64,000 nucleotides of DNA from Methylocella sp. GTDB lineage: Bacteria > Pseudomonadota > Alphaproteobacteria > Rhizobiales > Beijerinckiaceae. The notes beneath the pieces were generated by a model, which had not been told where the DNA came from, did not search any database, and saw only the letters and a list, made by a program, of their open reading frames with translations. This document shows positions 44,406 through 53,630 of the stretch, one piece after another (positions within the stretch are counted from its first letter, which is position 1; every line of letters begins with the position of its first letter). Made by a program: the position numbers and the translations under genes. Location of the stretch: positions 3,092,501 through 3,156,500 of the forward strand of contig JBBCGG010000001.1 of NCBI GenBank assembly GCA_037200525.1, read 5' to 3'.

Positions 44406-45104
44406 TTATCCTTGGGCATTCCGATTTTTGAAATGATGCATGTCGGCGACGTCGGGCCGCCGTAAGCCCGTTTTCACGAATAATGTGCATCCGCCTTCCG
44501 AAACAAGGCTATGCTCTCGTCCCCCTGGATCGCGAATCCAGCAATTCGCGGCATATGATCCCTGCTCGTCGTGGAAAGCGCCGCCAAGAACAAGAATCTC
44601 CTCGCCGCGCGGATCAATGCGCCGATTGACCGGACGGCCCGGAGCGAGCCGGACGAGATAGGTTATTTCCTCGCCGAATTTGTGTAGCGGCTGCAGCGCA
44701 AATCCCTCCGCCGCATCACGCCAAACGCGGGACGCGTCACCGATGACAATGCGTTCGCAATCGTCTTTGGCGAACTGCCAGAGTTTGGCGAAAAGCGTGC
44801 AGCCCTGTCGGCTGAAAGGCGCATGGGAGGAGCCGATCGGATCCCTGATATAGGTTCCCGTCGGATAGCGGCCATTTTCATCCTCCAGCACGCCGTCCAT
44901 GACGAATATTTCCTCGCCGCCGCCATGCGTATGGTGCGGAAAGACGCTGTCCGGCGAAAAGCGCACGAAACTCGTCGCGCGGGCTATCTCTCCGCCAATT
45001 CGGTCAAGCATAAGCCGATCGACGCCCTTTTGCGGCGAGGGCGTCCATTCGGCGTCGCCCGGCCGAACCACGACGCGCTGTGAGAAATCAGCCCGAATGT
45101 TCAT
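44406..45104 (-). CDS. Double-cupin protein (ChrR-like cupin)
   Basis: 232 residues with two cupin folds. The first (about 20-115) contains FPHHTHGGGEEIFVMDGVLEDE with the His/Glu metal ligands. The second (about 130-225) has RGEEILVLGGAFHDEQGSY, which keeps the Glu but lacks the first His pair. Cysteines GCTLF occur in both. Similar to the C-terminal cupin of ChrR anti-sigma factors but without the zinc anti-sigma domain, so probably a stand-alone metal or oxidant-responsive protein or dioxygenase-like enzyme. Convergent with the channel gene. Confidence 0.78.
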   Translation of the reverse strand: MNIRADFSQRVVVRPGDAEWTPSPQKGVDRLMLDRIGGEIARATSFVRFSPDSVFPHHTHGGGEEIFVMDGVLEDENGRYPTGTYIRDPIGSSHAPFSRQGCTLFAKLWQFAKDDCERIVIGDASRVWRDAAEGFALQPLHKFGEEITYLVRLAPGRPVNRRIDPRGEEILVLGGAFHDEQGSYAANCWIRDPGGREHSLVSEGGCTLFVKTGLRRPDVADMHHFKNRNAQG

Positions 45105-45126
45105 GAGCGCAAGACCTTATCCCGAA

Positions 45127-45196
45127 GCATGATCGATTCGTTCGAATTGATCGCGATTTCCGTCAGTTTGGTTCGACATGACCTTATCGATCATGC
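45127..45196. repeat. REP-like inverted repeat
   Basis: Perfect 11-bp arms GCATGATCGAT and ATCGATCATGC, separated by 48 bases, in the gap between two minus-strand genes. The left arm with its following TCGTTCGAA is similar to the hairpin after the cold-shock gene (22747-22784). Confidence 0.6.
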
Positions 45197-45256
45197 CCTC
45201 TCGTAGCATTTGCCGCAACGCACTGATCTAGTGCGCCATCTTTTCGAAATTGCGGC

Positions 45257-45820
45257 CTAAAATCTTGTGACGATCTCTTTGAGCGCTGGACGCGGACGAT
45301 CCTCGCGCGGCTCGGCGTTGCGTCCGATGTGAATGAACCCGGCCACCTTTTCATGCTCCGCAATGCCCAGCCGGGTTAAAACCTCGCGGTTGTAGGCATA
45401 CCATTCCGTCACCCAGACCGAAGCAAAGCCTTCCGCATTCGCTGCAACGATCAAGTTCATGCAGACCGCGCCGCCTGATAAAATCTGTTCCCACTCGGGG
45501 ATTTTCCCGCGCGGGCCCGCGCGGGAAATGACGCCGATCACCAGCGGCGCAAAGGAGAAGCGCTTTTTCTCGTAATCGAGCCTTTTGGCGTCGGTCCCCG
45601 GATTCATTCTCGCGTAGACTTCACCGACGATTTCGCCGGCGCGGTCACGGCCCGCGCCCTCGAAAACAATAAACCGCCAGGGCGCCAGCTTGCCGTGATC
45701 TGGAACGCGAGCGGCGATCTCCAGCAACGTGTCAATATCGCGGGCGTTTGGACCTGGCTCCGCCAAAGTCGCCTGCGGCGCCGAGCGCCTTGTCCTCAGA
45801 AGCTCAATCGTATCATTCAT
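45257..45820 (-). CDS. Nitroreductase-family flavoprotein (YdjA-like)
   Basis: 187 residues. FMN-binding Arg pair in LRTRRSAPQATLAEPGP, PDHGKLAPWRFIVFEG, and the C-terminal GFASVWVTEWYAYNREVLTRLG segment place it in the small NAD(P)H nitroreductase/YdjA group. Physiological substrate unknown. No co-directional partner close enough to suggest one. Confidence 0.9.
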   Translation of the reverse strand: MNDTIELLRTRRSAPQATLAEPGPNARDIDTLLEIAARVPDHGKLAPWRFIVFEGAGRDRAGEIVGEVYARMNPGTDAKRLDYEKKRFSFAPLVIGVISRAGPRGKIPEWEQILSGGAVCMNLIVAANAEGFASVWVTEWYAYNREVLTRLGIAEHEKVAGFIHIGRNAEPREDRPRPALKEIVTRF

Positions 45821-46148
45821 GGCAGGTTCATAATTCCCAGCTTAAGTAAGCGCATAGCGGGCGATCAAACTCCGCCCCTGTGAAACCCTAGCTTCGCGAT
45901 TGGTTTTATACTAGAAACGGCATTCCGATCGCACAAATGCGCACTGGAGTCGCCCTCGCCTGCTCAATATTCGCCCCCAGGCTGCAGCATAGCCGACAGT
46001 TCGAAGATCTTCATCAAAAGGCCAAATAATTCGTCAAATGTCGGCGAATCGCACCAAAGCGTGCGGCGCGACACATGATTTCCTTAAAGATGCCGCCTTA
46101 ACTTTGTAACGCCCACCCCAAGTTCGCTGGCGCCGGATCCAACCCACG
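45821..46148. other. Divergent intergenic region
   Basis: It presumably carries promoters of the nitroreductase gene (minus) and the YfhO-like gene (plus). An A/T-rich TATACT-like box is seen near 45907. I see no repeat, hairpin or extra coding frame. Confidence 0.4.
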
Positions 46149-48629
46149 ATGTCGTTTTTCGATACAACTGGCAATCTCGCAGCTTCAGCCAGCGCAACTC
46201 ACTTGCGCCAGGGATTTTCCGAGGCGACGGAACGATTTAGGGCTCAAGCCTGGACCAGGGAGGCGAGCCTCTTTGCCGTTGCCAGCCTTATCGGGTTTTA
46301 CGCTCTGGCGCTGGCCTGCTGGCTGCTCAGCGAAACCGTCGTGCCGTGGGACTCCAAAAACCACTTCTATCCAATGTTTCGTTTTCTCGGCGACGCCTTG
46401 CAGCGCGGCGAGATCCCGCTCTGGAACCCCTATCATTTTGCCGGCCATCCGGCCGTCGCCGATCCGCAATCCCTGCTCTTCACGCCAAGCATGGCGCTAT
46501 TCGCACTCATTGCGCCAAACGCCTCGATGCAACTCTTCGACGCGGTGATCTTCGCTCATCTCGCCGCTGGCGGCCTTTGCGTTCTCGGCCTGTTCCGGCG
46601 CTGGCGCTGGCATCCGGCGGGCGCCGTTCTCGCGGCGCTGATCTTCATGCTGGGGGGCGCCGCCTCCTCGCGGTTGCAGCATACCGGCATGATCATTTCC
46701 TATTCCTTCTTTCCCGCAGCGCTATGGAGTTTCGAGATCGCGCTGGAGCGTCGATCCTATCGTTTTGCGCTGCTGTTTGGCGTATGCGCCGCGCTGATGG
46801 CGCTCGGCCGCGATCAAGTCGCCTTTCTGCTATGCATGGTTCTCGTCGGACGCGTCATTTTCGCGGTGGTCCAATCGGGGCGGGCGTTGGCCTATTTGCA
46901 CGGTCGGCTCGGCGTGCTGGCGGTGGGGGTCATCGTCATTGGCTGCATTCTCGTTGTTCCAGCGCTGCTGACCATGCAGTTTCTGGGAGACTCGAACCGG
47001 CCAGGCATTGCCTTTGGCGTCGCGGCGGCGGGTTCGCTCGCGCCAGTCAACCTGATCACCCTATTCGTCCCGAACTTTTTCGGCTCGCTCGACCACCTCT
47101 ATGATTACTGGGGTCCAGACTACGACACCATGCCCCGGGCCGATTGGACGGATCGCGCCGTCGATTATCTTTTCATTGGCACGCTGCCGATCCTGCTCAT
47201 TGTCTGGCACGGTTTTGGGGCGGGTCGTTTGTTTGCGTGCGGGATCCGTTTTTTCCTGATTATTTTTGGCGCGGCCATGCTGTACGCGCTTGGCCGCTAC
47301 ACCCCGTTTTTTGGTCTGGCGTTTGACTGGGTTCCGGGCGTATCGCTTTACCGTCGGCCAGCAGATGCGACGTTCATCCTCAACATCGCTCTGGCTTTCG
47401 GCGCCGGCTATCTGCTGCATCGTTACGTCGTCGAAGGGATCCCGACGCCCTTCGCGACCTTGCCGAAGTGGCTCGCCTTCGCGTTCGCCGCGATCACGGC
47501 GCTTGGGATCGCTGTTCTGATCGGCTCTGGCCTCGCCTTCTCCCTCCGTGAAAGCCGGGTGATGACTTCGCTCGTTCAGCTTGGGGTCGCCGCGGTATTT
47601 TGCTGTGCAGGAGTCGGCCTCCTGATCGGGCTGAGATCAGCCAAGCATCGAGCGCTGGCGGCCAGTTTATTCGTTGTCTTGAGCGGCGGTGAAATTCTCT
47701 GGCGCAACGCCGCCTCCTCGCTTAATGCCGAGCCGATTGATCGCTATAGCGTCTACGCGAAAATGAAGCCGAGCGAGGCGGCCGGCATAGAGATTTTGCG
47801 GAAAGAGATCGCAGCAAAGACCCGCGATGGCGAACATCCCCGCGTCGAGATTTTGGGCCTCGGCGGTCCCTGGCAGAACGCCTCGATGGCGCTCAAATTC
47901 GAGAATACCATCGGCTATAATCCTTTGCGCATTGACGGTTATGAGCGCGCGGTGGGCCCTGGCGATAACGCCGGCGATCCGAATCTGCGTCACTTTCCGG
48001 GCACGTTTCGCGGCTATAAATGCCGTCTGGCGGCGTTGCTTGGCCTTGAGTACCTGGTTCTCGACCGACCTTTGACGCGGTTGCCGCGCCACGTTCCGCG
48101 CCCGGTGGCGACCCTCATCTTTTCAAGCGATGCGATGTATATCTATAAGCTCGGCAAGGCTGCGCCGCGCGTCTATTTCGCTACGAAAATCAAAACGGTG
48201 GACAGCGAGCAGGTTCTTGACGAACACGTCCTCCCCGATTTCGATCGAACCCGTGCGGTTTTGATCGATCAGTCGAGCGTGGCTGATCTGCGCGCCGTGC
48301 GGGATCGCGTTGCGGACGAAGGGTTCGGCGCGACTGTGGCCGAAGCGCCCGACCAATCGCATGCCTCAATTGCTGCATATGCCGACAATTCTGTCGCGAT
48401 TGATGTTGACGCTGATCAAGCCGGGATCGTCGTGCTGCACGATCTTTTTTATCCGGGCTGGCAAGTTAAGGTCGACGGCAAACAGCAGCCCGTGCTCCAC
48501 GCCAATATTCTGTTTCGCGGCGTCGAAGTCCCCGCAGGCAGGCACCGGGTTGAATTCGAGTTTCACCCGCTTTCATTTGCAAATCTCTCCGCTGCGGTTT
48601 CAACCGTCTTAAATAGGAATCGGGAGTGA
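46149..48629 (+). CDS. YfhO-like multi-pass membrane protein
   Basis: 826 residues. About 12-13 transmembrane helices span residues 40-520, with motifs of GT-C type glycosyltransferases or YfhO: WDSKNHFYPMFRFLGDALQRGEIPLWNPYHFAGHPAVADPQ after the first helix, with acidic and His residues in the loop. The soluble C-terminal part (about 690-800) has FYPGWQVKVDG and VPAGRHRVEFEF, the family's terminal beta domain. YfhO proteins modify lipoteichoic acid or other cell-surface glycans in characterised Gram-positives. The substrate here is unknown. The next gene starts 7 bases later. Confidence 0.85.
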   Translation: MSFFDTTGNLAASASATHLRQGFSEATERFRAQAWTREASLFAVASLIGFYALALACWLLSETVVPWDSKNHFYPMFRFLGDALQRGEIPLWNPYHFAGHPAVADPQSLLFTPSMALFALIAPNASMQLFDAVIFAHLAAGGLCVLGLFRRWRWHPAGAVLAALIFMLGGAASSRLQHTGMIISYSFFPAALWSFEIALERRSYRFALLFGVCAALMALGRDQVAFLLCMVLVGRVIFAVVQSGRALAYLHGRLGVLAVGVIVIGCILVVPALLTMQFLGDSNRPGIAFGVAAAGSLAPVNLITLFVPNFFGSLDHLYDYWGPDYDTMPRADWTDRAVDYLFIGTLPILLIVWHGFGAGRLFACGIRFFLIIFGAAMLYALGRYTPFFGLAFDWVPGVSLYRRPADATFILNIALAFGAGYLLHRYVVEGIPTPFATLPKWLAFAFAAITALGIAVLIGSGLAFSLRESRVMTSLVQLGVAAVFCCAGVGLLIGLRSAKHRALAASLFVVLSGGEILWRNAASSLNAEPIDRYSVYAKMKPSEAAGIEILRKEIAAKTRDGEHPRVEILGLGGPWQNASMALKFENTIGYNPLRIDGYERAVGPGDNAGDPNLRHFPGTFRGYKCRLAALLGLEYLVLDRPLTRLPRHVPRPVATLIFSSDAMYIYKLGKAAPRVYFATKIKTVDSEQVLDEHVLPDFDRTRAVLIDQSSVADLRAVRDRVADEGFGATVAEAPDQSHASIAAYADNSVAIDVDADQAGIVVLHDLFYPGWQVKVDGKQQPVLHANILFRGVEVPAGRHRVEFEFHPLSFANLSAAVSTVLNRNRE

Positions 48630-48636
48630 GCGCCCG

Positions 48637-49623
48637 TTGAGGCTCGAGCATGCGTCCTCCGGCATCCGACGACCCGTCGCGAGCTGTTTAACTCGTTTGG
48701 CTGCGTTGCTCGCCGGCGCGTTTTTGTCGACAGTTACGTTGGCGCAAACCGTCCCCTCGCCCGCTCCAATTGGAAGCTCTAGCATCCCTCCATTGCGCCT
48801 GCCTCCGGGCCATGAGGCTAGCCCCGTCGAGCCCGCGCCCAGCGGCATATTGCATCTTATGGCGACGCTCGGCGCGGCGGATGCGCAAGCGTTGCATGCC
48901 GGCGTCCATTGGCGGGTTTTCGAGGAAAGGACGCAACTCGACGGATCTCATGTTCTCGTCGCGCAGTCCTCGGAGGCGACTCCGGCGCTCGTACTTCCCG
49001 ACGGCGATTTCATCGTCCATGCGGCGTTCGGGCTGGCCGGCGCGACGAAGCGCGTGACGATGAACGGCAAGGGAGTCAGCGAAAGGCTGGTGCTCAACGC
49101 CGGCGCCTTGCGGGTCGTCGGCATGCTCGGCGATTCGCCAATTAATGCTTCCAAGTCGCAGATCTCGATCTTTGTTCCGGAACGCAACAATTCCGAGGCC
49201 AAACTCGTCGTCTCTAACGCCAAGGCCGGCGACACGATTGGCCTGCCCGAAGGCAATTATCATGTGGTGTCGACGTTGCTGGACACCGCCAGCAATGGCG
49301 CGGCCAATCCGACCAATTCGGTGATCAGCGCCGACTTGCGGGTTCAGGCGGGCAAATTGACGGACGCAACCTTGCGCCATCGCGCCGCGATGATGACCCT
49401 GAAGCTGGTCAGCGGACCCGGCGGCGAAGCGCTCGCCAATACCGCCTTTACGATTCTGACCCCGGGCGGCGACGTCATCCGCGAAATGATCGGCGCATTC
49501 CCCTCGTTGGTTCTCGCCGAAGGCGAATATGTCGCCATCGCAAGGCACGACAACAAAGTCTATCAGACGAATTTCAACGTCGAATCGACAATCGACAAGG
49601 ATGTCGAAGTTCTCGCCAAATAG
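48637..49623 (+). CDS. Periplasmic conserved hypothetical protein
   Basis: 328 residues, TTG start. A signal peptide (CLTRLAALLAGAFLSTVTLAQ, cleavage near residue 37) is followed by three consecutive beta-rich segments. These share the pattern VHWRVFEER…LPDGDFIVHAAFG, …GLPEGNYHVVSTLLD and …VLAEGEYVAIARHDNKVYQTNF, suggesting repeated immunoglobulin-like or transthyretin-like domains. Function unknown. Its closeness to the YfhO-like gene suggests joint work at the cell envelope. Confidence 0.7.
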   Translation: MRLEHASSGIRRPVASCLTRLAALLAGAFLSTVTLAQTVPSPAPIGSSSIPPLRLPPGHEASPVEPAPSGILHLMATLGAADAQALHAGVHWRVFEERTQLDGSHVLVAQSSEATPALVLPDGDFIVHAAFGLAGATKRVTMNGKGVSERLVLNAGALRVVGMLGDSPINASKSQISIFVPERNNSEAKLVVSNAKAGDTIGLPEGNYHVVSTLLDTASNGAANPTNSVISADLRVQAGKLTDATLRHRAAMMTLKLVSGPGGEALANTAFTILTPGGDVIREMIGAFPSLVLAEGEYVAIARHDNKVYQTNFNVESTIDKDVEVLAK

Positions 49624-49629
49624 CGTCGT

Positions 49630-51417
49630 TCACATGAGCGCGAAGGCCCCCGCGTGAACGGAAGCTGCCCCTTCCGTCACCGCAAGTTCAAGCCCCCTCG
49701 CGCCACTCGCAATATGTTCCGCAAAGAAACGCGCGGTCGCTATCCGCGCCGCCAGCGCAGGATCGCTGTTTTCCGCTGCGAGCCGATGCGCCGAGAGCGC
49801 ACCCCGCGCCAGCGCCGCGCCTCCACGCGCAAGGCCAAACAAACGCAGGTAAGGAGTCGCTCCGGCGAGCGCGTCGTTCGGCGCGGTTTTCCCCGCCGCG
49901 AGCATGAAAGCAGTGGCGCGCTCCAAGGCGTCGACGGCTTCTTCAAGGCGTCGCCCCATCGCTCCAAATGCCTCGGCCTTGGTCGCTTCGATATCGGCGA
50001 TCACGGCGCGCATGTCAGCAATCTCGCGGCTTGCCGCCTCGCCGCCTTGAAGAGGCAATTTACGTTGCGCGAGGTCGATCGCCTGAATCCCGTTGGTTCC
50101 CTCGTAAATGGCGGCGATCCGCGCGTCGCGCATGAATTGCGCCGCGCCCGTCTCTTCGATGAAGCCCACGCCGCCATGGACCTGGACGCCGAGCGAGGCG
50201 ACCTCATTGCCGATATCGGTGGAAAAAGCCTTGGCGACCGGCGTCAGCAAAGACGCCCGCGCGCTCGCGATCCGGCGTTGCTCCGCGTCCCCCGCCCTAA
50301 GCGATAGATCGATCGCATGCGCCGTCATGCAGCAAATCGCTCGCGCCGCCGCCGTCATCGCCTTCATCGACATGAGCATGCGGGCGACGTCGGGATGCGC
50401 GATGATTGGGCTCAACGGCTCCGCGTGGTCGCCAAGAGCGCGGCCCTGGCGCCGTTCGCGAGCATAGGCCTTGGCCTGTTGGAACGCCCTTTCAGCGATG
50501 GCGACGCCCTGCACGCCGACGCTGAGCCTTGCATTGCTCATCATCGTGAACATGCAGGCAAGGCCCTTATTCTCCTCGCCGACCAGCCAGCCGATTGCAC
50601 CGCTCCGTTCGCCATAGATCATCGTGCAGGTCGGCGAGGCATGAATGCCGAGTTTATGCTCGAGCGAGACGCAAACGACATCATTGCGCGCGCCCTGCGA
50701 GCCATCATTCTCGACCAAGAATTTCGGGACGAGAAACAGCGAAATGCCGCGCGTCCCTGGCGGCGCATCCGGCAGGCGCGCCAGCACGAAATGCACGATA
50801 TTGTCGGTCATATCGTGCTCGCCGTAGGTGATGAAAATTTTTGAGCCGAAAATTTTATAAGTTCCGTCGCTTTGCCGCTCCACTCTTGTGCGCAATCCGC
50901 TGAGATCCGACCCCGCCTGGGGCTCGGTGAGGTTCATCGTGCCGGTCCATTCGCCTGACGCAAGCTTCTCGAGGTAAAGCGCTTTAAGCTCCTCGCTGCC
51001 GTGCGAATGGAGCGCCTCGATCGCGCCATGCGTAAGCAAGGGGCAGAGGCTGAACGCCATATTGGCGGCGTTCCAGATTTCGGTGCAGGCTGTGTCGAGA
51101 AGCGTTGGCAAGCCCATGCCGCCATAGGCTTGAGGCGCGGCGATGGCGTTCCATCCGGCGGCCGCCCATTGCTTGTAAGCGGGGGCCCAGCCGGGCGCGG
51201 TGACGACCTCGCCCTCACGTAGCCGCGCGCCTTCTTTGTCGCCGATGCGGTTCAGGGGCGCGAGGATATTCTCGGCGAATTTCGCCGCCTCCGTCAGGGT
51301 CGCTTTAGCGACACCATCCGCAAGATCAGCATAGACGCCATCTTCAAGCCCTTGAGCCGCGCCTGCCTCATAGGTCATGGAAAAAAGGAGATCGGCAATC
51401 GGCGCGCGATAACTCAT
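49630..51417 (-). CDS. Acyl-CoA dehydrogenase
   Basis: 595 residues, longer than classical short-chain enzymes, with an extra C-terminal helical region as in the DmdC/FadE-like group. Signature blocks are MNLTEPQAGSDLSGLRT (FAD/substrate), KIFITYGEHDMTDNIVHFVLAR, MMSNARLSVGVQGVAIAERA and VQVHGGVGFIEETGAAQFMRDARIAAIYEGTNGIQAID with the catalytic Glu. It oxidises acyl-CoA to enoyl-CoA, passing electrons to ETF. ETF-ubiquinone oxidoreductase is encoded 2.2 kb away. Confidence 0.92.
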   Translation of the reverse strand: MSYRAPIADLLFSMTYEAGAAQGLEDGVYADLADGVAKATLTEAAKFAENILAPLNRIGDKEGARLREGEVVTAPGWAPAYKQWAAAGWNAIAAPQAYGGMGLPTLLDTACTEIWNAANMAFSLCPLLTHGAIEALHSHGSEELKALYLEKLASGEWTGTMNLTEPQAGSDLSGLRTRVERQSDGTYKIFGSKIFITYGEHDMTDNIVHFVLARLPDAPPGTRGISLFLVPKFLVENDGSQGARNDVVCVSLEHKLGIHASPTCTMIYGERSGAIGWLVGEENKGLACMFTMMSNARLSVGVQGVAIAERAFQQAKAYARERRQGRALGDHAEPLSPIIAHPDVARMLMSMKAMTAAARAICCMTAHAIDLSLRAGDAEQRRIASARASLLTPVAKAFSTDIGNEVASLGVQVHGGVGFIEETGAAQFMRDARIAAIYEGTNGIQAIDLAQRKLPLQGGEAASREIADMRAVIADIEATKAEAFGAMGRRLEEAVDALERATAFMLAAGKTAPNDALAGATPYLRLFGLARGGAALARGALSAHRLAAENSDPALAARIATARFFAEHIASGARGLELAVTEGAASVHAGAFALM

Positions 51418-51540
51418 CGGACGTCTCCGCGGATAGCTTTGTTTGGCGTTGATCCGAAACGGCCGCGGAATGTACGACCTTAGCGGATCAATCCATCTTA
51501 TATCAAAGCCGTCAGGATATTCCCGATCGAAGTTTCGGCT

Positions 51541-52155
51541 CTACGCGGCCTTCAAATTGGCGATCTCTCGTTGGGCGGCTGCAATGGACTTCGCCTTTGA
51601 CTCCGGGCCGATGGCGAGGCCCTCGGCCCGTACAATCTCAATGCTCTGAATGCCGATGAAAGCGAGTACGGACCTGAGATATGTTTCATGGTGTTCGGCT
51701 GGCGCTGCGGGCGCGCCCTCGGAATAGACGCCGCCGCGCGAGGAGGCGATGATCACCCTTTTGCCGGCAGCTAGCCCCTCGACCCCTTTTTCCGAATAGC
51801 TGAAGGTCTTGCCCGCAACGAGAATGCGGTCGATCCAGGCCTTGAGGAGGCTTGAAACCGTGAAATTATACATTGGCGCGCCAATGACCACGATGTCGGC
51901 GGCAAGAAATTCATCCATAACCTTGGCGCTTTGCGCAAGATCGTGCTGAAGCTCGGCGCTGTGCTGGCCAGCTGCCGGCTGCTGCGCGGCAAGGTATGAG
52001 CCTGAGAGATGCGGGGTCGGCTCGGCCGCGAGGTCGCGGTAGGTTATTGCCAGGTTCGGGATAGCTTGACGAAGCTTGGCGACGATTTCGGCGGAAAGCT
52101 GACGGCTGACCGAATAATCGCCCAAAATGCTGGAGTCGATGTGCAGAAGTTTCAT
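51541..52155 (-). CDS. azoR: FMN-dependent NADH-azoreductase
   Basis: 204 residues from [18 protein letters not shown], the family N-terminus; a longer in-frame start is unlikely. The flavodoxin-like fold shows [27 protein letters not shown] and [11 protein letters not shown]. Reduces quinones and azo compounds with NADH. Divergent from an HxlR-type regulator 82 bases away, which probably controls it. Confidence 0.93.
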   Translation of the reverse strand: MKLLHIDSSILGDYSVSRQLSAEIVAKLRQAIPNLAITYRDLAAEPTPHLSGSYLAAQQPAAGQHSAELQHDLAQSAKVMDEFLAADIVVIGAPMYNFTVSSLLKAWIDRILVAGKTFSYSEKGVEGLAAGKRVIIASSRGGVYSEGAPAAPAEHHETYLRSVLAFIGIQSIEIVRAEGLAIGPESKAKSIAAAQREIANLKAA

Positions 52156-52237
52156 GGACCAAAGCCTTTTCGCGGTATAGGTTTGTAACCGAGGCACTAT
52201 TCGCGCCTATCAAAAATCTGCGCAAGGAGGCACATTT

Positions 52238-52642
52238 TTGGAACCCGGTCACACGCATGTCCCCAGTAATTGCGCCCGCGTCGCGCCAGTTTTGTCGCGA
52301 ATCGGCGACAAATGGACCATTTTGGTTGTGATGCTTTTGGGTGACGGCCCCATGCGATTCAATGAGTTGCGCCGACGCGTTGGAGGCATATCTCAACGCA
52401 TGCTGACCTTGACCGTGCGCGCGCCGGAGCGCGATGGTTTCGTCACGCGTACGGTGTTCCTCACCATCCCGCCGCGCGTCGATTATGAGTTGACGGCGCT
52501 TGGGCGTTCGCTGCAAATGCCCGTTCAGCAGCTTGGAATTTGGACTTTGCAAAACATATCCTTGATCGAAGAGGCGCAGCGTCGCTTCGATCAAGCGGCA
52601 GGCTCCGCAGAGCCAGCCGCCCGCATAACTCTAGTCGAATGA
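52238..52642 (+). CDS. HxlR-family transcriptional regulator
   Basis: 134 residues, TTG start with AAGGAGG 7 bases upstream. The winged-helix domain (about 10-105) has the redox-type N-terminal Cys12 in SNCARVAPVLSRIGDKWTILVVMLLGDGPMRFNELRRRVGGISQRMLT. Regulators of this type (YodB, HypR, QorR) sense quinones or electrophiles through that Cys and control azoreductases. The divergent azoR makes that the likely target. Its stop overlaps the next gene by four bases. Confidence 0.9.
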   Translation: MEPGHTHVPSNCARVAPVLSRIGDKWTILVVMLLGDGPMRFNELRRRVGGISQRMLTLTVRAPERDGFVTRTVFLTIPPRVDYELTALGRSLQMPVQQLGIWTLQNISLIEEAQRRFDQAAGSAEPAARITLVE

Positions 52643-53625
52643 AAAGAGATTTTGCCCCTGCCTCGATGCCCTCGGCGCGCAAGATCGCAGCGGATGCGGA
52701 GGGAATCACCGAGGCTGCCGCGATCATCCGGGGCGGCGGTCTCGTCGCTTTCCCGACCGAGACAGTCTACGGCCTTGGCGCCGATGCAACCTCCGAGGCG
52801 GCGGTCGCCCGCATCTATGCGGCGAAGGGGCGACCCTCATTCAATCCGCTCATCGCCCATGTCGCAAATCTCGCCGACGCAGAGATGCAAGGCCGCTTCA
52901 CGCCTGAGGCTTCGCGGCTCGCCAAATTGTTCTGGCCTGGGCCTTTGACGCTGGTTTTGCCCTTGGCGCGTTCCGCTGCTGTCTGCGCTGCGGCCCGCGC
53001 AAATCAAAACACCGTCGCTTTGCGCATCCCATCGCATCCGGTCGCGCTGAGCCTGATCGCCGCCGCAGGGCGCCCTCTCGCCGCGCCTTCCGCCAATCTT
53101 TCAGGACGGGTCAGTCCGGTGATCGCTGCCCATGTTGCGCAGGATTTTGGCGGCGCCATAGACCTCATTCTCGACGGCGGCCCCTGCTCCGTCGGACTTG
53201 AATCGACGATCATCGCCTGCCTCGACGGCTCCCCGCGTTTGCTGCGGCCCGGCGGAATTTCCCGCGAAGATATTGAAGCTGCGCTTGGAGCAAAACTCGC
53301 CGCTCCGGCGCAATCTGGGGCGATCATTGCGCCGGGCGCGCTCGCCTCGCATTACGCGCCGCGGGCCAGCCTCAGGCTCAATGCGACAAGCCTTAAGGCT
53401 GGCGAAGCTGGACTTGATTTCGGCGCACGCTTTCCTGTGGGGAGCCACGTGCGCGACCTCTCGCACAGCGGCAATCTCGACGAGGCGGCGGCGAATGTTT
53501 TTGCCCTCTTGCGCGAGCTCGATGGGCTTGGTCTGGCCGCTATCGCAGTAGCGCCGATTCCGGAAAGCGGCTTGGGCGAGGCGATCAACGACAGGCTGAA
53601 GCGCGCCGCCGCGCCGCGTTCCTGA
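52639..53625 (+). CDS. sua5: L-threonylcarbamoyladenylate synthase (Sua5 type)
   Basis: 328 residues. N-terminal YrdC domain with RGGGLVAFPTETVYGLGADA, KGRPSFNPLIAHV, FWPGPLTLVL, PLAAPSANLSGRVSPV and GLESTIIAC. The C-terminal Sua5 domain contains SGAIIAPGALASHYAPR. It makes threonylcarbamoyl-AMP for the t6A37 modification of ANN-decoding tRNAs. The ATG overlaps the regulator's stop, so it is co-transcribed with hxlR. Confidence 0.94.
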   Translation: MKRDFAPASMPSARKIAADAEGITEAAAIIRGGGLVAFPTETVYGLGADATSEAAVARIYAAKGRPSFNPLIAHVANLADAEMQGRFTPEASRLAKLFWPGPLTLVLPLARSAAVCAAARANQNTVALRIPSHPVALSLIAAAGRPLAAPSANLSGRVSPVIAAHVAQDFGGAIDLILDGGPCSVGLESTIIACLDGSPRLLRPGGISREDIEAALGAKLAAPAQSGAIIAPGALASHYAPRASLRLNATSLKAGEAGLDFGARFPVGSHVRDLSHSGNLDEAAANVFALLRELDGLGLAAIAVAPIPESGLGEAINDRLKRAAAPRS

Positions 53626-53630
53626 CCGGT

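Noticed and set aside
48688-49548. Minus-strand frame of 286 codons
   Set aside because: Antisense to the periplasmic hypothetical protein, which has a signal peptide and continuous domain pattern.
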